A DNA stretch of 18,339 nucleotides from an uncultured Emergencia sp. (GTDB lineage Bacteria; Bacillota; Clostridia; Peptostreptococcales; Anaerovoracaceae). Numbering within the stretch: the stretch's first letter is position 1; each line of letters opens with the position of its first letter. Positions 1 through 7,588 of the stretch are shown here, one piece after another. A program made the position numbers and the translations under genes. The notes beneath the pieces were generated by a model. That model had not been told where the DNA came from. It saw only the letters and a program-made list of their open reading frames with translations, and ran no database searches. The DNA is taken from contig CABSEO010000006.1 in NCBI GenBank assembly GCA_902476665.1, forward strand, positions 1-18,339, in the 5' to 3' direction.

Positions 1-1
1 T

Positions 2-568
2 GCTGCAGGAGCTGTCTTTTCTGATATGGACTGGTTTTCGGATCTGACTGGAAAACTGATTAATGCAGGTCTTTGCGTACTTCTGTTTTTTGTCGGTTTC
101 GATATGGGTGTGGACGGAACCGTTATACAGCATTTTCGGCAGGTTGGTTTCAGGGTTGTGGCATTTCCATTTGCGATTATGGCGGGAACGTTGTTCGGAT
201 CGGGTCTATGTTCAGTTTTTCTCCCGGATTTTTCAATCCGAGAGGGGCTGGCTGTGGGAGCAGGTTTTGGATGGTATAGTTTTGCACCGGGCATTATTCT
301 GGAGGCAGGACTTGTAACCGCCAGTGCCGTTTCTTTTATGCACAATGTAATGCGGGAGCTGATTTCTGTACTTATCATTCCTCTGACTGCAAGAAAAGCA
401 GGATACCTGGAAGCGGTAGCTGTGCCGGCATGTTCTTCTATGGATGTATGTCTGCCTATTATTGAACGAGCTACCGGAAGTGATATAGCCGTATATTCTT
501 TTTTATGCGGTGTTGTGGAAAGTGCAGCGGTACCTGTAGTTGTGCCGATGATTTTAAACTGGCTGTAG
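2..568 (+). CDS. lysO: LysO-family lysine exporter (DUF340), 5'-truncated by the window edge
   Basis: This is an integral membrane protein of the LysO/YbjE (DUF340) family, whose characterised member exports lysine. The frame is open to the left window edge, with the first possible ATG at 26, so the true start is probably outside; 188 residues are visible. Several hydrophobic membrane segments are seen, for example LCVLLFFVGFDMG, VVAFPFAIMAGTLFG and the C-terminal AVPVVVPMILNWL. Family-type signatures are GFGWYSFAPGIILEAG, the NVMRELISVLIIPL segment and the SSMDVCLPII segment. In many Clostridia LysO is split into a short and a long gene; this would be the long second half (inference). The neighbour 33 bases downstream is a dipeptidase, so peptide breakdown followed by export of surplus lysine is a plausible joint role. 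The substrate is inferred from the family only. Confidence 0.82.
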   Translation, partial: AAGAVFSDMDWFSDLTGKLINAGLCVLLFFVGFDMGVDGTVIQHFRQVGFRVVAFPFAIMAGTLFGSGLCSVFLPDFSIREGLAVGAGFGWYSFAPGIILEAGLVTASAVSFMHNVMRELISVLIIPLTARKAGYLEAVAVPACSSMDVCLPIIERATGSDIAVYSFLCGVVESAAVPVVVPMILNWL

Positions 569-601
569 CGGTAGAAGAGAAAAAGCCGGAAAGGAAAACG
601 T

Positions 602-1963
602 GTGAATACAGAAAAACTGAAACAGACGATAGAGATAAAAAAAGAAGCTATGATTGCAGATCTGGCCGGATTCATACAGATTCCCAGTATTTCCGGGGAC
701 AGCGATCAGGTGAAGCGAGGGCTGGAGTACATATTGGGTTTGGCTGAGGAGATGGGCTTTGACACAGACATAAAGGCAGATGGCCGTGTAGGGGTGATTT
801 CTATGGGGGAAGGAACGGAAACCATAGGAATTCTCACTCACGTTGATGTGGTGCCGCCGGGAGAGCTTTCTGCATGGAACAGTGATCCTTTTACCCTCAC
901 AGAATTTGAGGGGAGACTTTACGGTAGAGGCACCATTGACGACAAAGGTCCGATCATTGCGTGTCTTTATGCAATGAAAGCAGTAAAAGACTGTGGACAT
1001 CAGATGCATAAAAAAGTTCAGCTTCTGATAGGAACACAGGAAGAAATCCAGTGGAGTGACATGGAGGCCTATGTAAGAGAGAATCCTCTGCCTGATTATG
1101 GATTTACTCCTGATGGAGAATTTCCTATCTGCAATATTGAAAAGGGAGATATGGATCTGCTCCTTCATTTTCCTCTTAGAGAAAATGTTTCTGAAGACGG
1201 ATGGTATCTGACCGATTTACAGGCCGGAACAGCTAATAATATAGTACCGGAATACTGTAAGGCAGTATTGACTGAATATCGCAACGGAGAGCGGATTCAC
1301 GAAAAAACTGTTGAAGCAATAGGGAAAAGCGTTCATTCCTGTCAGCCGGAAAAAGGGGAAAATGCTGTGTTTGTTATGGCAGAAAAGCTTGGGAATGCAG
1401 ATTTGAAAGAAAATCGTTTATCTGCAATTTTACAGGAACTCAGGGGAAAATTAAGTGATGTTTACGGAAGGGCCATGGGAATTTACAGCCGGAGCGAATA
1501 TTATAACGGGGAGTTTGTGCATCGAAACGTATTGTCTCCTACAGTTTTTCACATAGAGGAAGAGGTACTTACTGTCAATGTGAATATTCGTTTTGCCTAT
1601 GGAAGTCAGCCGGAGGAAATTGTGAACCACTTTCGGCGTCTGGCTGAGTATATGGGCGGAACATTGGAAATCAGCTCTCTGCAGCCGGCAGTCTATGTGT
1701 CACAGGAACGACCCTTTCTCAGAGCATTTGCCGAGGCGTACGAAGAGGGATGCGGCAGAAAAAATCAGTTTTCTCTGGAATATGGGGGAACTTATGCCAA
1801 GGCCATGCCTGGAATTGTATCATGGGGACCGGCTTTTCCTGAAGAGGAAGATACCTGTCATGAGGTGAATGAATATATCAGAACAGATACGCTTCTCAGT
1901 AGTGGAAAGATTTTTGCCATTGCACTTGCAAAGATCGTGTTGTCTTCAAAGAGTTTTAAGTGA
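602..1963 (+). CDS. M20-family metallopeptidase, PepV/Sapep-type dipeptidase
   Basis: This is a zinc-dependent cytosolic dipeptidase or aminoacylase of peptidase family M20, 453 residues, close to the usual PepV length (about 450-470). The start is GTG at 602, preceded by GGAAAGG at about 588-594. Visible metal and catalytic residues are His80 and Asp82 in THVDVVPPGE, the bridging Asp113 in GTIDDKGP, Glu147-Glu148 in GTQEEIQWSDM, and a late His in DTCHEVNEYI. The middle section contains the dimerisation/lid domain. It lies 33 bases after the lysO-like gene and is probably cotranscribed with it. No clear terminator is visible after it; the rpsU promoter follows. The peptide substrate (dipeptides or N-acyl amino acids) cannot be decided from sequence. 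Family assignment is firm, the exact activity is not. Confidence 0.9.
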   Translation: MNTEKLKQTIEIKKEAMIADLAGFIQIPSISGDSDQVKRGLEYILGLAEEMGFDTDIKADGRVGVISMGEGTETIGILTHVDVVPPGELSAWNSDPFTLTEFEGRLYGRGTIDDKGPIIACLYAMKAVKDCGHQMHKKVQLLIGTQEEIQWSDMEAYVRENPLPDYGFTPDGEFPICNIEKGDMDLLLHFPLRENVSEDGWYLTDLQAGTANNIVPEYCKAVLTEYRNGERIHEKTVEAIGKSVHSCQPEKGENAVFVMAEKLGNADLKENRLSAILQELRGKLSDVYGRAMGIYSRSEYYNGEFVHRNVLSPTVFHIEEEVLTVNVNIRFAYGSQPEEIVNHFRRLAEYMGGTLEISSLQPAVYVSQERPFLRAFAEAYEEGCGRKNQFSLEYGGTYAKAMPGIVSWGPAFPEEEDTCHEVNEYIRTDTLLSSGKIFAIALAKIVLSSKSFK

Positions 1964-2010
1964 TTTTGTCTGCTGCTTTCAGTTTCCAAAAATTAATTTG
2001 AAATTATGAC

Positions 2011-2039
2011 TTGCCTATTGTCCACAAAAGTAGTATAAT
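2011..2039 (+). promoter_or_regulatory. Sigma-A type promoter for rpsU-yqeY
   Basis: A -35 box TTGCCT (2011-2016) and a perfect -10 box TATAAT (2034-2039) are separated by 17 bases. An AT-rich stretch (about 1988-2008) just upstream could act as an UP element. Transcription would start near 2046, giving a leader of about 60 bases before rpsU. The start of that leader can form a small hairpin (TTGCC 2041-2045 with GGCAA 2052-2056). Confidence 0.8.
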
Positions 2040-2108
2040 ATTGCCGTTATAGGCAAAAGACTGTTCACAGCCAATAATTTTCAAGTTAGTCAGGAGGTGA
2101 ATTGGAAT

Positions 2109-2288
2109 ATGGCACAAGTTATCGTAAGAGAAAACGAGAGTTTGGAAAGCGCTCTGAAGAGATTCAAGAGATCATGCGCCAGAGACGGTGTAATGAGCGA
2201 ACTGAGAAAAAGAGAGCATTACGAAAAACCAAGCGTAAAGAGAAAGAAAAAGTCTGAAGCCGCCAGAAAAAAGGCTAAGAAATACTAG
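2109..2288 (+). CDS. rpsU: 30S ribosomal protein S21
   Basis: This is the small-subunit ribosomal protein bS21, 59 residues, near the usual 57-60. The N-terminus [20 protein letters not shown] and the very basic C-terminus ([16 protein letters not shown]) are typical. The frame continues upstream to a GTG at 2097, but the ribosome binding site AGGAGGTG (2092-2099) overlaps that codon and lies 9 bases before ATG 2109, so 2109 is the start. It is the first gene behind the strong promoter at 2011-2039 and is followed 24 bases later by the YqeY gene. This rpsU-yqeY pairing is very common in Firmicutes. Confidence 0.97.
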   Translation: MAQVIVRENESLESALKRFKRSCARDGVMSELRKREHYEKPSVKRKKKSEAARKKAKKY

Positions 2289-2312
2289 TCATTTAGGATC
2301 GAGGTGATATAA

Positions 2313-2759
2313 ATGACTTTAAAAGAACAACTGATGGCTGATTTCAAGGAGGCTATGAAGGCCCATGATGACACAGCCAAAAATACAATCAGTCTGGCTC
2401 GTGCTGCCATCAAGCAGTATGAGGTTGACAACAGAGAAGAACTGGACGATGCAGGCATTATTGCCATTTTATCTAAGCAGGTAAAAATGCGGAAAGATGC
2501 CCTCGCTGATTTTGAAACGGCTGGCAGAACAGATTTGGCAGATGCATATAACGCTGAAATAGAGATTCTGAACAAGTACCTGCCTGAGCAGTTATCCAGA
2601 GAGAAGGTTTTGGAGATTGTAAAGGAGACCGCAGCTGCCCTGGGTATTGAGGGAGGCAGACAGAACATGGGGAAACTCATGGGCCCTGTAATGGGAAAAG
2701 TAAAAGGTCTTGCAGACGGTTCTATGGTCAAGGACGTTGTAATGGAATTTCTTTCATAA
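2313..2759 (+). CDS. yqeY: GatB/YqeY domain-containing protein
   Basis: This is a YqeY-type protein of 148 residues, the family's usual length. It consists of a helical bundle related to the C-terminal tRNA-binding region of GatB, the amidotransferase subunit that corrects misacylated tRNA. Landmarks are MTLKEQLMADFKEAMKAHD, the KYLPEQLSREKVLEIV stretch and the GGRQNMGKLMGPVMGKVKG stretch near the C-terminus. The start ATG 2313 is preceded by GAGGTGAT at 2301-2308. It is the last gene of the rpsU operon; a perfect rho-independent terminator begins 12 bases after the stop. A tRNA-related role is assumed from homology and is not shown by the sequence. Confidence 0.95.
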   Translation: MTLKEQLMADFKEAMKAHDDTAKNTISLARAAIKQYEVDNREELDDAGIIAILSKQVKMRKDALADFETAGRTDLADAYNAEIEILNKYLPEQLSREKVLEIVKETAAALGIEGGRQNMGKLMGPVMGKVKGLADGSMVKDVVMEFLS

Positions 2760-2770
2760 GTAAAACAGGA

Positions 2771-2801
2771 CAACCCGAAAATAATTTCGGGTTGTTTTTT
2801 T
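2771..2801 (+). terminator. Rho-independent terminator of rpsU-yqeY
   Basis: A perfect 10-bp stem (CAACCCGAAA 2771-2780 with TTTCGGGTTG 2785-2794) closes a 4-base ATAA loop and is followed by seven T's (2795-2801). Confidence 0.95.
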
Positions 2802-2850
2802 GAATTCACCCTTATGGTATACCTTTAAATTTCTCCGCATATATTAAACC

Positions 2851-3114
2851 ATGAAACTGATAAATGAACTGACATATGATTTTGATATTGCTGGACCGAA
2901 GATTACTGCTTCCGCCGGAGCCGCAGTGATTGAAAACATCAGACAGGTGACACTGATCAGCGATACCTCTGTTACTGTGGACACCGGACGTTTTTTTGTG
3001 ACGGTCAGCGGCAGCGGCTTTATCATCAGTGAAATCTGGGAAGGACGTATGGAACTTGAAGGGGAAATCACAGGCATCGAATTTTATAAAACATCAGGTA
3101 AACGTAAGGCTTGA
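2851..3114 (+). CDS. yqfC: Sporulation protein YqfC
   Basis: This is a small YqfC/YabP-like protein, 87 residues (B. subtilis YqfC is of similar size), of the sporulation family that is sigma-E controlled and acts in the mother cell in Bacillus. Family-type features are the small beta-rich fold with VTLISDTSVTVDTGRFFVTVSG and the late LEGEITGIEFY. ATG 2851 is the first possible start because TAA at 2845-2847 lies in frame just upstream. No Shine-Dalgarno sequence precedes it, which is unusual in this window. It overlaps the start of yqfD. Assignment rests on the recognisable sequence pattern and the adjacent yqfD-phoH-ybeY-era order. It implies that the organism is, or descends from, a spore former. 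Confidence 0.85.
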   Translation: MKLINELTYDFDIAGPKITASAGAAVIENIRQVTLISDTSVTVDTGRFFVTVSGSGFIISEIWEGRMELEGEITGIEFYKTSGKRKA

Positions 3115-4099
3115 GGGGTTTAAACCTGAAAGACTGATTTCTCAGGCGGCAGCAGAGGGCATTGCTATCAGACATATACACTATAAAGATGAAACTGAAG
3201 TTTTCTTCACAGTCAGCGGAGAAGGGTTCCGCCGTATGAAAAAACTGGCGAAAAGCAGGTATAAGTTTACCGTCCTTTCTCAACGGGGTGCAGTACCCAT
3301 GATGAAAGGTTTCTGGCGACGCAAGATGACTGTGGCAGGATTGGCTTTGTTTTTTCTTCTGTTTTTTGCACAGACTCTTTTTGTGAGAGAAATCAATATC
3401 ATAGGGTGCCGAAGTATCACAGAAACCGCCATAAGACAGAGCATTGCAGAGGAAGGACTTTATGAAGGAGCACTGAGACGGTTTGACTGTGAGGCTATTG
3501 AGAAAAAGCTGTTCCAGAGTTTTGACAATATTGTCTGGGCCAGAGTTGCTTATGAGGGGGGTTACGTTGAGGTGCAGATTTCGGAAAGTGAGCAGGCACC
3601 GTCAGAAACGGCCGGCAATACGGCTCCCTGTGATATTGTGGCGGAAACAGACTGCTACATTGAGCAGATTTATACCTATAAAGGCAGAGGGCAAGTGGCG
3701 AAGAATGATTTTGTTAAAAAGGGGGGTATACTAATTTCTGGAACGGTTCCTGTCGAGCATCCTTCTTATCCTGTGGAAGAAGGAGAAAAACTTTATCATT
3801 ACACTCATGCCAGCGGTAAAATTGTAGCCAGAGTTCCGTATTATTATACTTTCAACATTGAGGGTGATCTGACCGAATCAGAGAGGAACAGAGAAGCTCA
3901 GCGGCTTTTACGTCAGTGGACGAAAGAAAATGTGCCCGAAAGTGCTCAAATTATAAATAAGGACTTTCATTTTAGCAAGAAAAAAAATATAATAAAGGTA
4001 TATGGAACAGTAGAAACCCGGCAGCAGGTCGGGATAGAGAAGGAGATTGTAATTGACGAACATAAACGAGGAACTGAAGAAGATACAGGTAGCCGATGA
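3056..4099 (+). CDS. yqfD: Sporulation protein YqfD
   Basis: This is a YqfD-family sporulation membrane protein with about 347 residues from the chosen start. It has an N-terminal cytoplasmic region (VRLEGFKPERLISQAAAEGI), one strong membrane segment (TVAGLALFFLLFFAQTLFV, nucleotides about 3329-3385) and an extracytoplasmic C-terminal region with the family's conserved block after the membrane segment (REINIIGCRSITETAIRQSI). The start is not certain: the frame opens at GTG 3029, but only TTG 3056 has a good ribosome binding site (GGGAAGGA 3038-3045), so TTG 3056 is chosen. The first bases overlap yqfC by 59, implying translational coupling. Its 3' end overlaps the phoH start by 47 bases. The molecular role is unknown; the Bacillus homologue belongs to the sigma-E regulon. 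Confidence 0.87.
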   Translation: MKGKSQASNFIKHQVNVRLEGFKPERLISQAAAEGIAIRHIHYKDETEVFFTVSGEGFRRMKKLAKSRYKFTVLSQRGAVPMMKGFWRRKMTVAGLALFFLLFFAQTLFVREINIIGCRSITETAIRQSIAEEGLYEGALRRFDCEAIEKKLFQSFDNIVWARVAYEGGYVEVQISESEQAPSETAGNTAPCDIVAETDCYIEQIYTYKGRGQVAKNDFVKKGGILISGTVPVEHPSYPVEEGEKLYHYTHASGKIVARVPYYYTFNIEGDLTESERNREAQRLLRQWTKENVPESAQIINKDFHFSKKKNIIKVYGTVETRQQVGIEKEIVIDEHKRGTEEDTGSR

Positions 4100-5034
4100 C
4101 GTGGATCGGATTGAACTGTTCGGCAACATGGACGCCAATCTGAACCTGATTCAGGAAAGTACAGGGGTGGAAATCTTTCAGAGAGACGACTGTCTTCTGA
4201 TTCGAGGCGGTGAAATGGAACTGGCTGAAGGCATTCTGGAAGAACTGATGTCGGTTCTGCGGACAGGTGAACATCTGGATGTGCAGAAAGTAGCCTATAT
4301 CATCAGCCTGAAAAAGCAGGGGCTTTCTTATAAAGACAATAATGTCAGCAAGGACATCATTTGTTTTACCAGCAAGGGAAGGCCGCTGAAACCCAAAACC
4401 ATCGGTCAGAAGGAATATGTGAACAGCATCAGGAAGAAGGACATCGTTTTTGGCATTGGTCCGGCGGGAACGGGAAAGACCTATATTGCTGTCGCCATGG
4501 CGGTAAATGCTTTTAAGAACAAGGAAGTGCAGAAAATTATTCTGGCTCGTCCTGCTGTAGAGGCAGGAGAACGGCTGGGATTTGCCGGGAGACCTGCAGG
4601 AAAAAGTAGATCCGTATCTGCGGCCTCTTTATGACGCACTTTATGATATTCTGGGAAGGGAAAATGCTCTTCGTCTGAAAGAAAAAGAAGTTATCGAGGT
4701 TGTTCCTTTGGCTTATATGAGGGGTAGAACCCTCGATAATTCCTTTATTATTCTGGATGAGGCACAAAATACCACCCGAGAACAGATGAAGATGTTTCTG
4801 ACGCGTATGGGATTTGGCTCCAAGGTAGTGGTTACCGGTGATATTACTCAGATAGATTTACCAAGGGGCAGAAAAAGCGGACTGATTGAAGCAGAGCGGG
4901 TGTTGAAATCCGTCAGAGATATCGATTTCTGTTATCTGAAAGACGTGGATGTGGTCCGCCATGAACTGGTCAAGAAGATTATCAATGCTTATGATACTTT
5001 TTACAGACAACATCCGGAAGAAATAGAGGAATAG
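4053..5034 (+). pseudogene. phoH: PhoH-family ATPase/helicase-like protein, disrupted by a frameshift near 4581
   Basis: This is a PhoH (YbeZ-type) P-loop ATPase linked to RNA metabolism, usually next to ybeY. Translation starts at TTG 4053 behind AAGGAG (4040-4045), overlapping yqfD by 47 bases. An N-terminal RNA-binding-like region is followed by Walker A GPAGTGKT (residues 136-143). The frame reads correctly through [10 protein letters not shown] (to 4583), then turns into unrelated residues and stops at 4632-4634. The rest of PhoH continues intact from 4582 in another frame: [15 protein letters not shown], Walker [11 protein letters not shown], then [12 protein letters not shown], to the stop at 5032-5034. 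Joining the two frames after GGA TTT gives the conserved GFLPGDL if two bases are restored in the T run (TTT to TTTTT). Apart from this 2-base loss all motifs are intact, so it is either a very recent mutation or a sequencing/assembly error. Restored length is about 327 residues, normal for PhoH. Confidence 0.9.
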
Positions 5035-5036
5035 AT

Positions 5037-5489
5037 ATGAAATTATATTTTGAAGAAGAACAGCAGGTAAGTCCGGAGATACTAAATGTTATGGAAAAAG
5101 CGGTGATCCGCTGTCTGGATCTGGAGCATATTGATCAGAGCCGCAGTGAGATCAGTGTTACTTTTGTTGATGAAGACGAAATCAGGCAGCTGAACAGGGA
5201 TTACCGTGATACGGACAAGGTGACTGATGTACTGTCTTTTCCACAGTTTGATGACCTGAACGATATTCCTGACTTTGGAGAGATTTGTCTGGGTGATGTG
5301 GTGATCTGCAGTAAGAGAGCAGAGGAACAGGCTGCAGAATTCGGACATTCTTTTGAAAGAGAAATTATATATCTTTTTACACACAGTATTCTTCACCTTC
5401 TCGGGTATGATCACATGAATCCTGAGGAGAAGGCTGAAATGAGACAGCGAGAGGAAGAAGTGATGGAATATCTGGGAATTGGGAGATAG
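5037..5489 (+). CDS. ybeY: Endoribonuclease YbeY (rRNA maturation factor)
   Basis: YbeY is a single-strand metallo-endoribonuclease involved in 16S rRNA 3'-end maturation and late 30S quality control. At 150 residues it has the usual length. The zinc-binding signature H-x3-H-x5-H is present in THSILHLLGYDHM. The upstream block RDTDKVTDVLSFP and the GDVVIC motif are also typical. ATG 5037 lies 2 bases after the phoH stop, with GAGGAATAG (5026-5034) as ribosome binding site, so translation is coupled to phoH. Partner Era is encoded two genes downstream. In many Clostridia an HD-domain gene (pgpH) and a diacylglycerol kinase gene (dgkA) flank ybeY; here both are absent from this cluster. Confidence 0.97.
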   Translation: MKLYFEEEQQVSPEILNVMEKAVIRCLDLEHIDQSRSEISVTFVDEDEIRQLNRDYRDTDKVTDVLSFPQFDDLNDIPDFGEICLGDVVICSKRAEEQAAEFGHSFEREIIYLFTHSILHLLGYDHMNPEEKAEMRQREEEVMEYLGIGR

Positions 5490-5493
5490 GAAC

Positions 5494-5904
5494 ATGACAG
5501 AATCAGAATTGAATAAATACAGACAGCTGTACCGAAAGGCTGTCAGCGTGCTGCCCAATGCTTTTGCACCATTTTCCGGTTTTCAGGTAGGAGCAGCTTT
5601 GCTTACAAAAACAGGTGAAGTTTTTTTGGGGGTTAACGTGGAAAATTCTTCCTATGGAGGCACGATCTGTGCGGAAAGAACAGCATGTGTCAAAGCAATC
5701 TCCGAGGGATTCCGTGAGTTTGAGGCTCTGGCAGTAGTCAGCGGTGGAGTATCAGAAGGCAAGGGAATGGCTGCACCTTGCGGGATCTGCAGGCAGTTCC
5801 TTTACGAATTTGCTCCGGATCTTGCTGTAATTCTGGGAGACGATGAAGAACATTTGGAAATTTATTCACTGAAGGAATTATTACCGAAAGGATTCAGACT
5901 ATGA
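5494..5904 (+). CDS. cdd: Cytidine deaminase
   Basis: This is a homotetrameric-type, zinc-dependent cytidine/deoxycytidine deaminase of the pyrimidine salvage pathway, 136 residues. Zinc and catalytic motifs are present: CAERTA (Cys ligand and catalytic Glu) after NVENSSYGGTI, and PCGICRQ (two Cys ligands). The frame is open from TTG 5479, but the ATG at 5494 follows GGGAGATAGG (5481-5490) and gives the normal N-terminus MTESELNKY; it is therefore preferred. It starts 5 bases after the ybeY stop, and its own stop overlaps the era start in ATGA (5901-5904), a coupling arrangement. Its position between ybeY and era is a conserved Firmicutes arrangement. Confidence 0.96.
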   Translation: MTESELNKYRQLYRKAVSVLPNAFAPFSGFQVGAALLTKTGEVFLGVNVENSSYGGTICAERTACVKAISEGFREFEALAVVSGGVSEGKGMAAPCGICRQFLYEFAPDLAVILGDDEEHLEIYSLKELLPKGFRL

Positions 5905-6827
5905 TGAAATCAGGTTTTATAGGTATTATCGGACGTCCCAATGTGGGAAAGTCCACACTGCTGAACAGCATTTTAGGGGAGAAAATCGCTATTACTACGG
6001 ACAAGCCTCAGACAACAAGAAACAGCATCAGAGGTATTTATACCAGATTTGATGACTCGGAGGAAGAACGGAATCCGGGAAACTTCAGCGGAGACGGCGT
6101 TCAAATGGTGTTTATTGACACACCGGGCATACACAAAGCAAGAAATAAGCTGGGCGCGGCTATGACAGACATGGCGGTAAACACCTTTAAAGAAGTGGAT
6201 GTAGTGCTGTTTCTGGTGGATGGAAGTATGAAAAAAGGGCCGGGAGACAAGTATATTTTAGATATGATCAGAGATTTGGAAACACCGAAGATTCTCGTTA
6301 TCAATAAAATAGACAGAATGTCTCCCGAGGAATACAGAGAAATATTTGAAGAATACGACGAAACAGGAGTGTTTGAAGCAATTTTCGGTACATCTGCCCT
6401 AGAAGGAAAGAATGTGGATGAACTCCTTGAGAAACTGGAGACCTTTCTTGAGGAAGGGCCTATGTTCTTTCCGGCAGATATGGTTACTGATCATCCGGAA
6501 CGGTTTATTGTCAGCGAAATCATCAGAGAAAAAGTTCTGAGCTATCTGGATGAAGAAGTTCCTCACGGAGTAGCGGTGGAAATTGAATCCTATCAGGAGG
6601 AACAGAAGATTACCCGTATCGGTGCTGTGATCTACTGCGAGAAAAAATCTCATAAAGGGATTATCATCGGTAAGCAGGGCAAGAAACTGAAGGGTATCGG
6701 TAAAGCAGCCCGTCTGGAGATTGAGGGTCTGCTGGGTACAAAAGTGTTTCTTGAGCTGTGGGTCAAAGTAAAGGAAAACTGGAGAGACAGCGATTTCGCA
6801 CTGTCAAACTTCGGTTATAAGGAATAA
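5901..6827 (+). CDS. era: GTPase Era
   Basis: Era is a ribosome-assembly GTPase that binds the 3' end of 16S rRNA. It has 308 residues, slightly longer than the usual 295-301. Motifs are G1 GRPNVGKST (residues 11-19), the G2 region TTDKPQTTRNSIRG, G3 DTPGIHK (73-79), G4 NKID and G5-like TSAL. A C-terminal KH domain carries GIIIGKQGKKLKGIG. Between IYT (46-48) and QMVFIDTPG there are about 19 residues (49-67), rich in Glu, Asp, Asn and Gly, where typical Era has about 4. This insert lies in the beta-hairpin before G3. ATG 5901 overlaps the cdd stop, with GAAAGGA at 5886-5892. recO follows 3 bases after the stop. Confidence 0.97.
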   Translation: MMKSGFIGIIGRPNVGKSTLLNSILGEKIAITTDKPQTTRNSIRGIYTRFDDSEEERNPGNFSGDGVQMVFIDTPGIHKARNKLGAAMTDMAVNTFKEVDVVLFLVDGSMKKGPGDKYILDMIRDLETPKILVINKIDRMSPEEYREIFEEYDETGVFEAIFGTSALEGKNVDELLEKLETFLEEGPMFFPADMVTDHPERFIVSEIIREKVLSYLDEEVPHGVAVEIESYQEEQKITRIGAVIYCEKKSHKGIIIGKQGKKLKGIGKAARLEIEGLLGTKVFLELWVKVKENWRDSDFALSNFGYKE

Positions 6828-6830
6828 ATC

Positions 6831-7577
6831 ATGTATACGAGTACAGAAGGTATCATCTTTCGCCAGATCAAAACTGCAGGCGGCAGAAGAATGCTTCTTC
6901 TGTTTACCAAAAAATACGGAAAAATCAGTGTGGGCACCGGTCTGAATGAAAAGGGAAGGAACAAGACGGCTCTGGCAGTAAGACCTTTTACCTATGGAAA
7001 TTATGAGTTATACAAGGGCAGAGACTATTATAATCTTAACAGTGCAGAAGTGATCCGCAGTTTCTTCAGAATCGGAGAAGATGTAGACAAATACATGGAG
7101 GCATCTTTTGTCTTGGAACTGACAGAAAAGCTTACACCGGAGGAACTTCCTCAGCCCAAACTGTTTGTTCTTCTGGCAGATTTTCTTGCAGCCATGGAAA
7201 AGCGGGAAAAACGTCACAAAACCCTGGTACTTGCATATGAAGTCAAGGCTCTTTTGATTCTGGGAAGCTTTCCGGTACTGGACAGATGTTCCTGCTGCGG
7301 GAAGGATGAAAAACTCAGGTATTTCAGTGTGAAAGACGGGGGCATGGTCTGCGAGAAATGCAGAAATACTGCCAATGATACGTTGATTTATGAGCCGAAA
7401 TTTGATATAGTTAATATATTAAAATATTTTTCAAAAACACCTATGCGAGGCTTTGAAAAAATAGCGCTGGACGAGGATGTGGCGGCGGAGCTGCAGACTA
7501 TGTTAAGAGAGTATTTGTCGTATTATCTGGATATCGGGAGACTGAAAAGCGACAGTATTTTCAGAGGAATTTTTTAG
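6831..7577 (+). CDS. recO: DNA repair protein RecO
   Basis: RecO mediates loading of RecA onto SSB-coated single-stranded DNA in RecFOR gap repair and also anneals strands. It has 248 residues, the usual length. The N-terminal OB-fold begins TSTEGIIFRQIKTAGG. A helical region follows, and a zinc-ribbon-like set of cysteines is seen in CSCCG and, about 20 residues later, CEKC. The C-terminal FRGIF end is typical. ATG 6831 lies 3 bases after the era stop. The era-recO order is highly conserved. The recO stop at 7575-7577 sits inside the ribosome binding site of the next gene (AGGAGG). Confidence 0.95.
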   Translation: MYTSTEGIIFRQIKTAGGRRMLLLFTKKYGKISVGTGLNEKGRNKTALAVRPFTYGNYELYKGRDYYNLNSAEVIRSFFRIGEDVDKYMEASFVLELTEKLTPEELPQPKLFVLLADFLAAMEKREKRHKTLVLAYEVKALLILGSFPVLDRCSCCGKDEKLRYFSVKDGGMVCEKCRNTANDTLIYEPKFDIVNILKYFSKTPMRGFEKIALDEDVAAELQTMLREYLSYYLDIGRLKSDSIFRGIF

Positions 7578-7588
7578 GAGGTTGAACT

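Noticed and set aside
554..1168. Long minus-strand frame opposite the M20 peptidase
   Set aside because: It lies wholly antisense to a clear metallopeptidase gene, has no ribosome binding site and no recognisable composition; it is a shadow frame.
4570..4600. Programmed ribosomal frameshift in phoH
   Set aside because: Only three T's precede the shift, there is no shift-prone heptamer or following stem that I can see, and PhoH is not known to use frameshifting. A 2-base deletion explains the data better.
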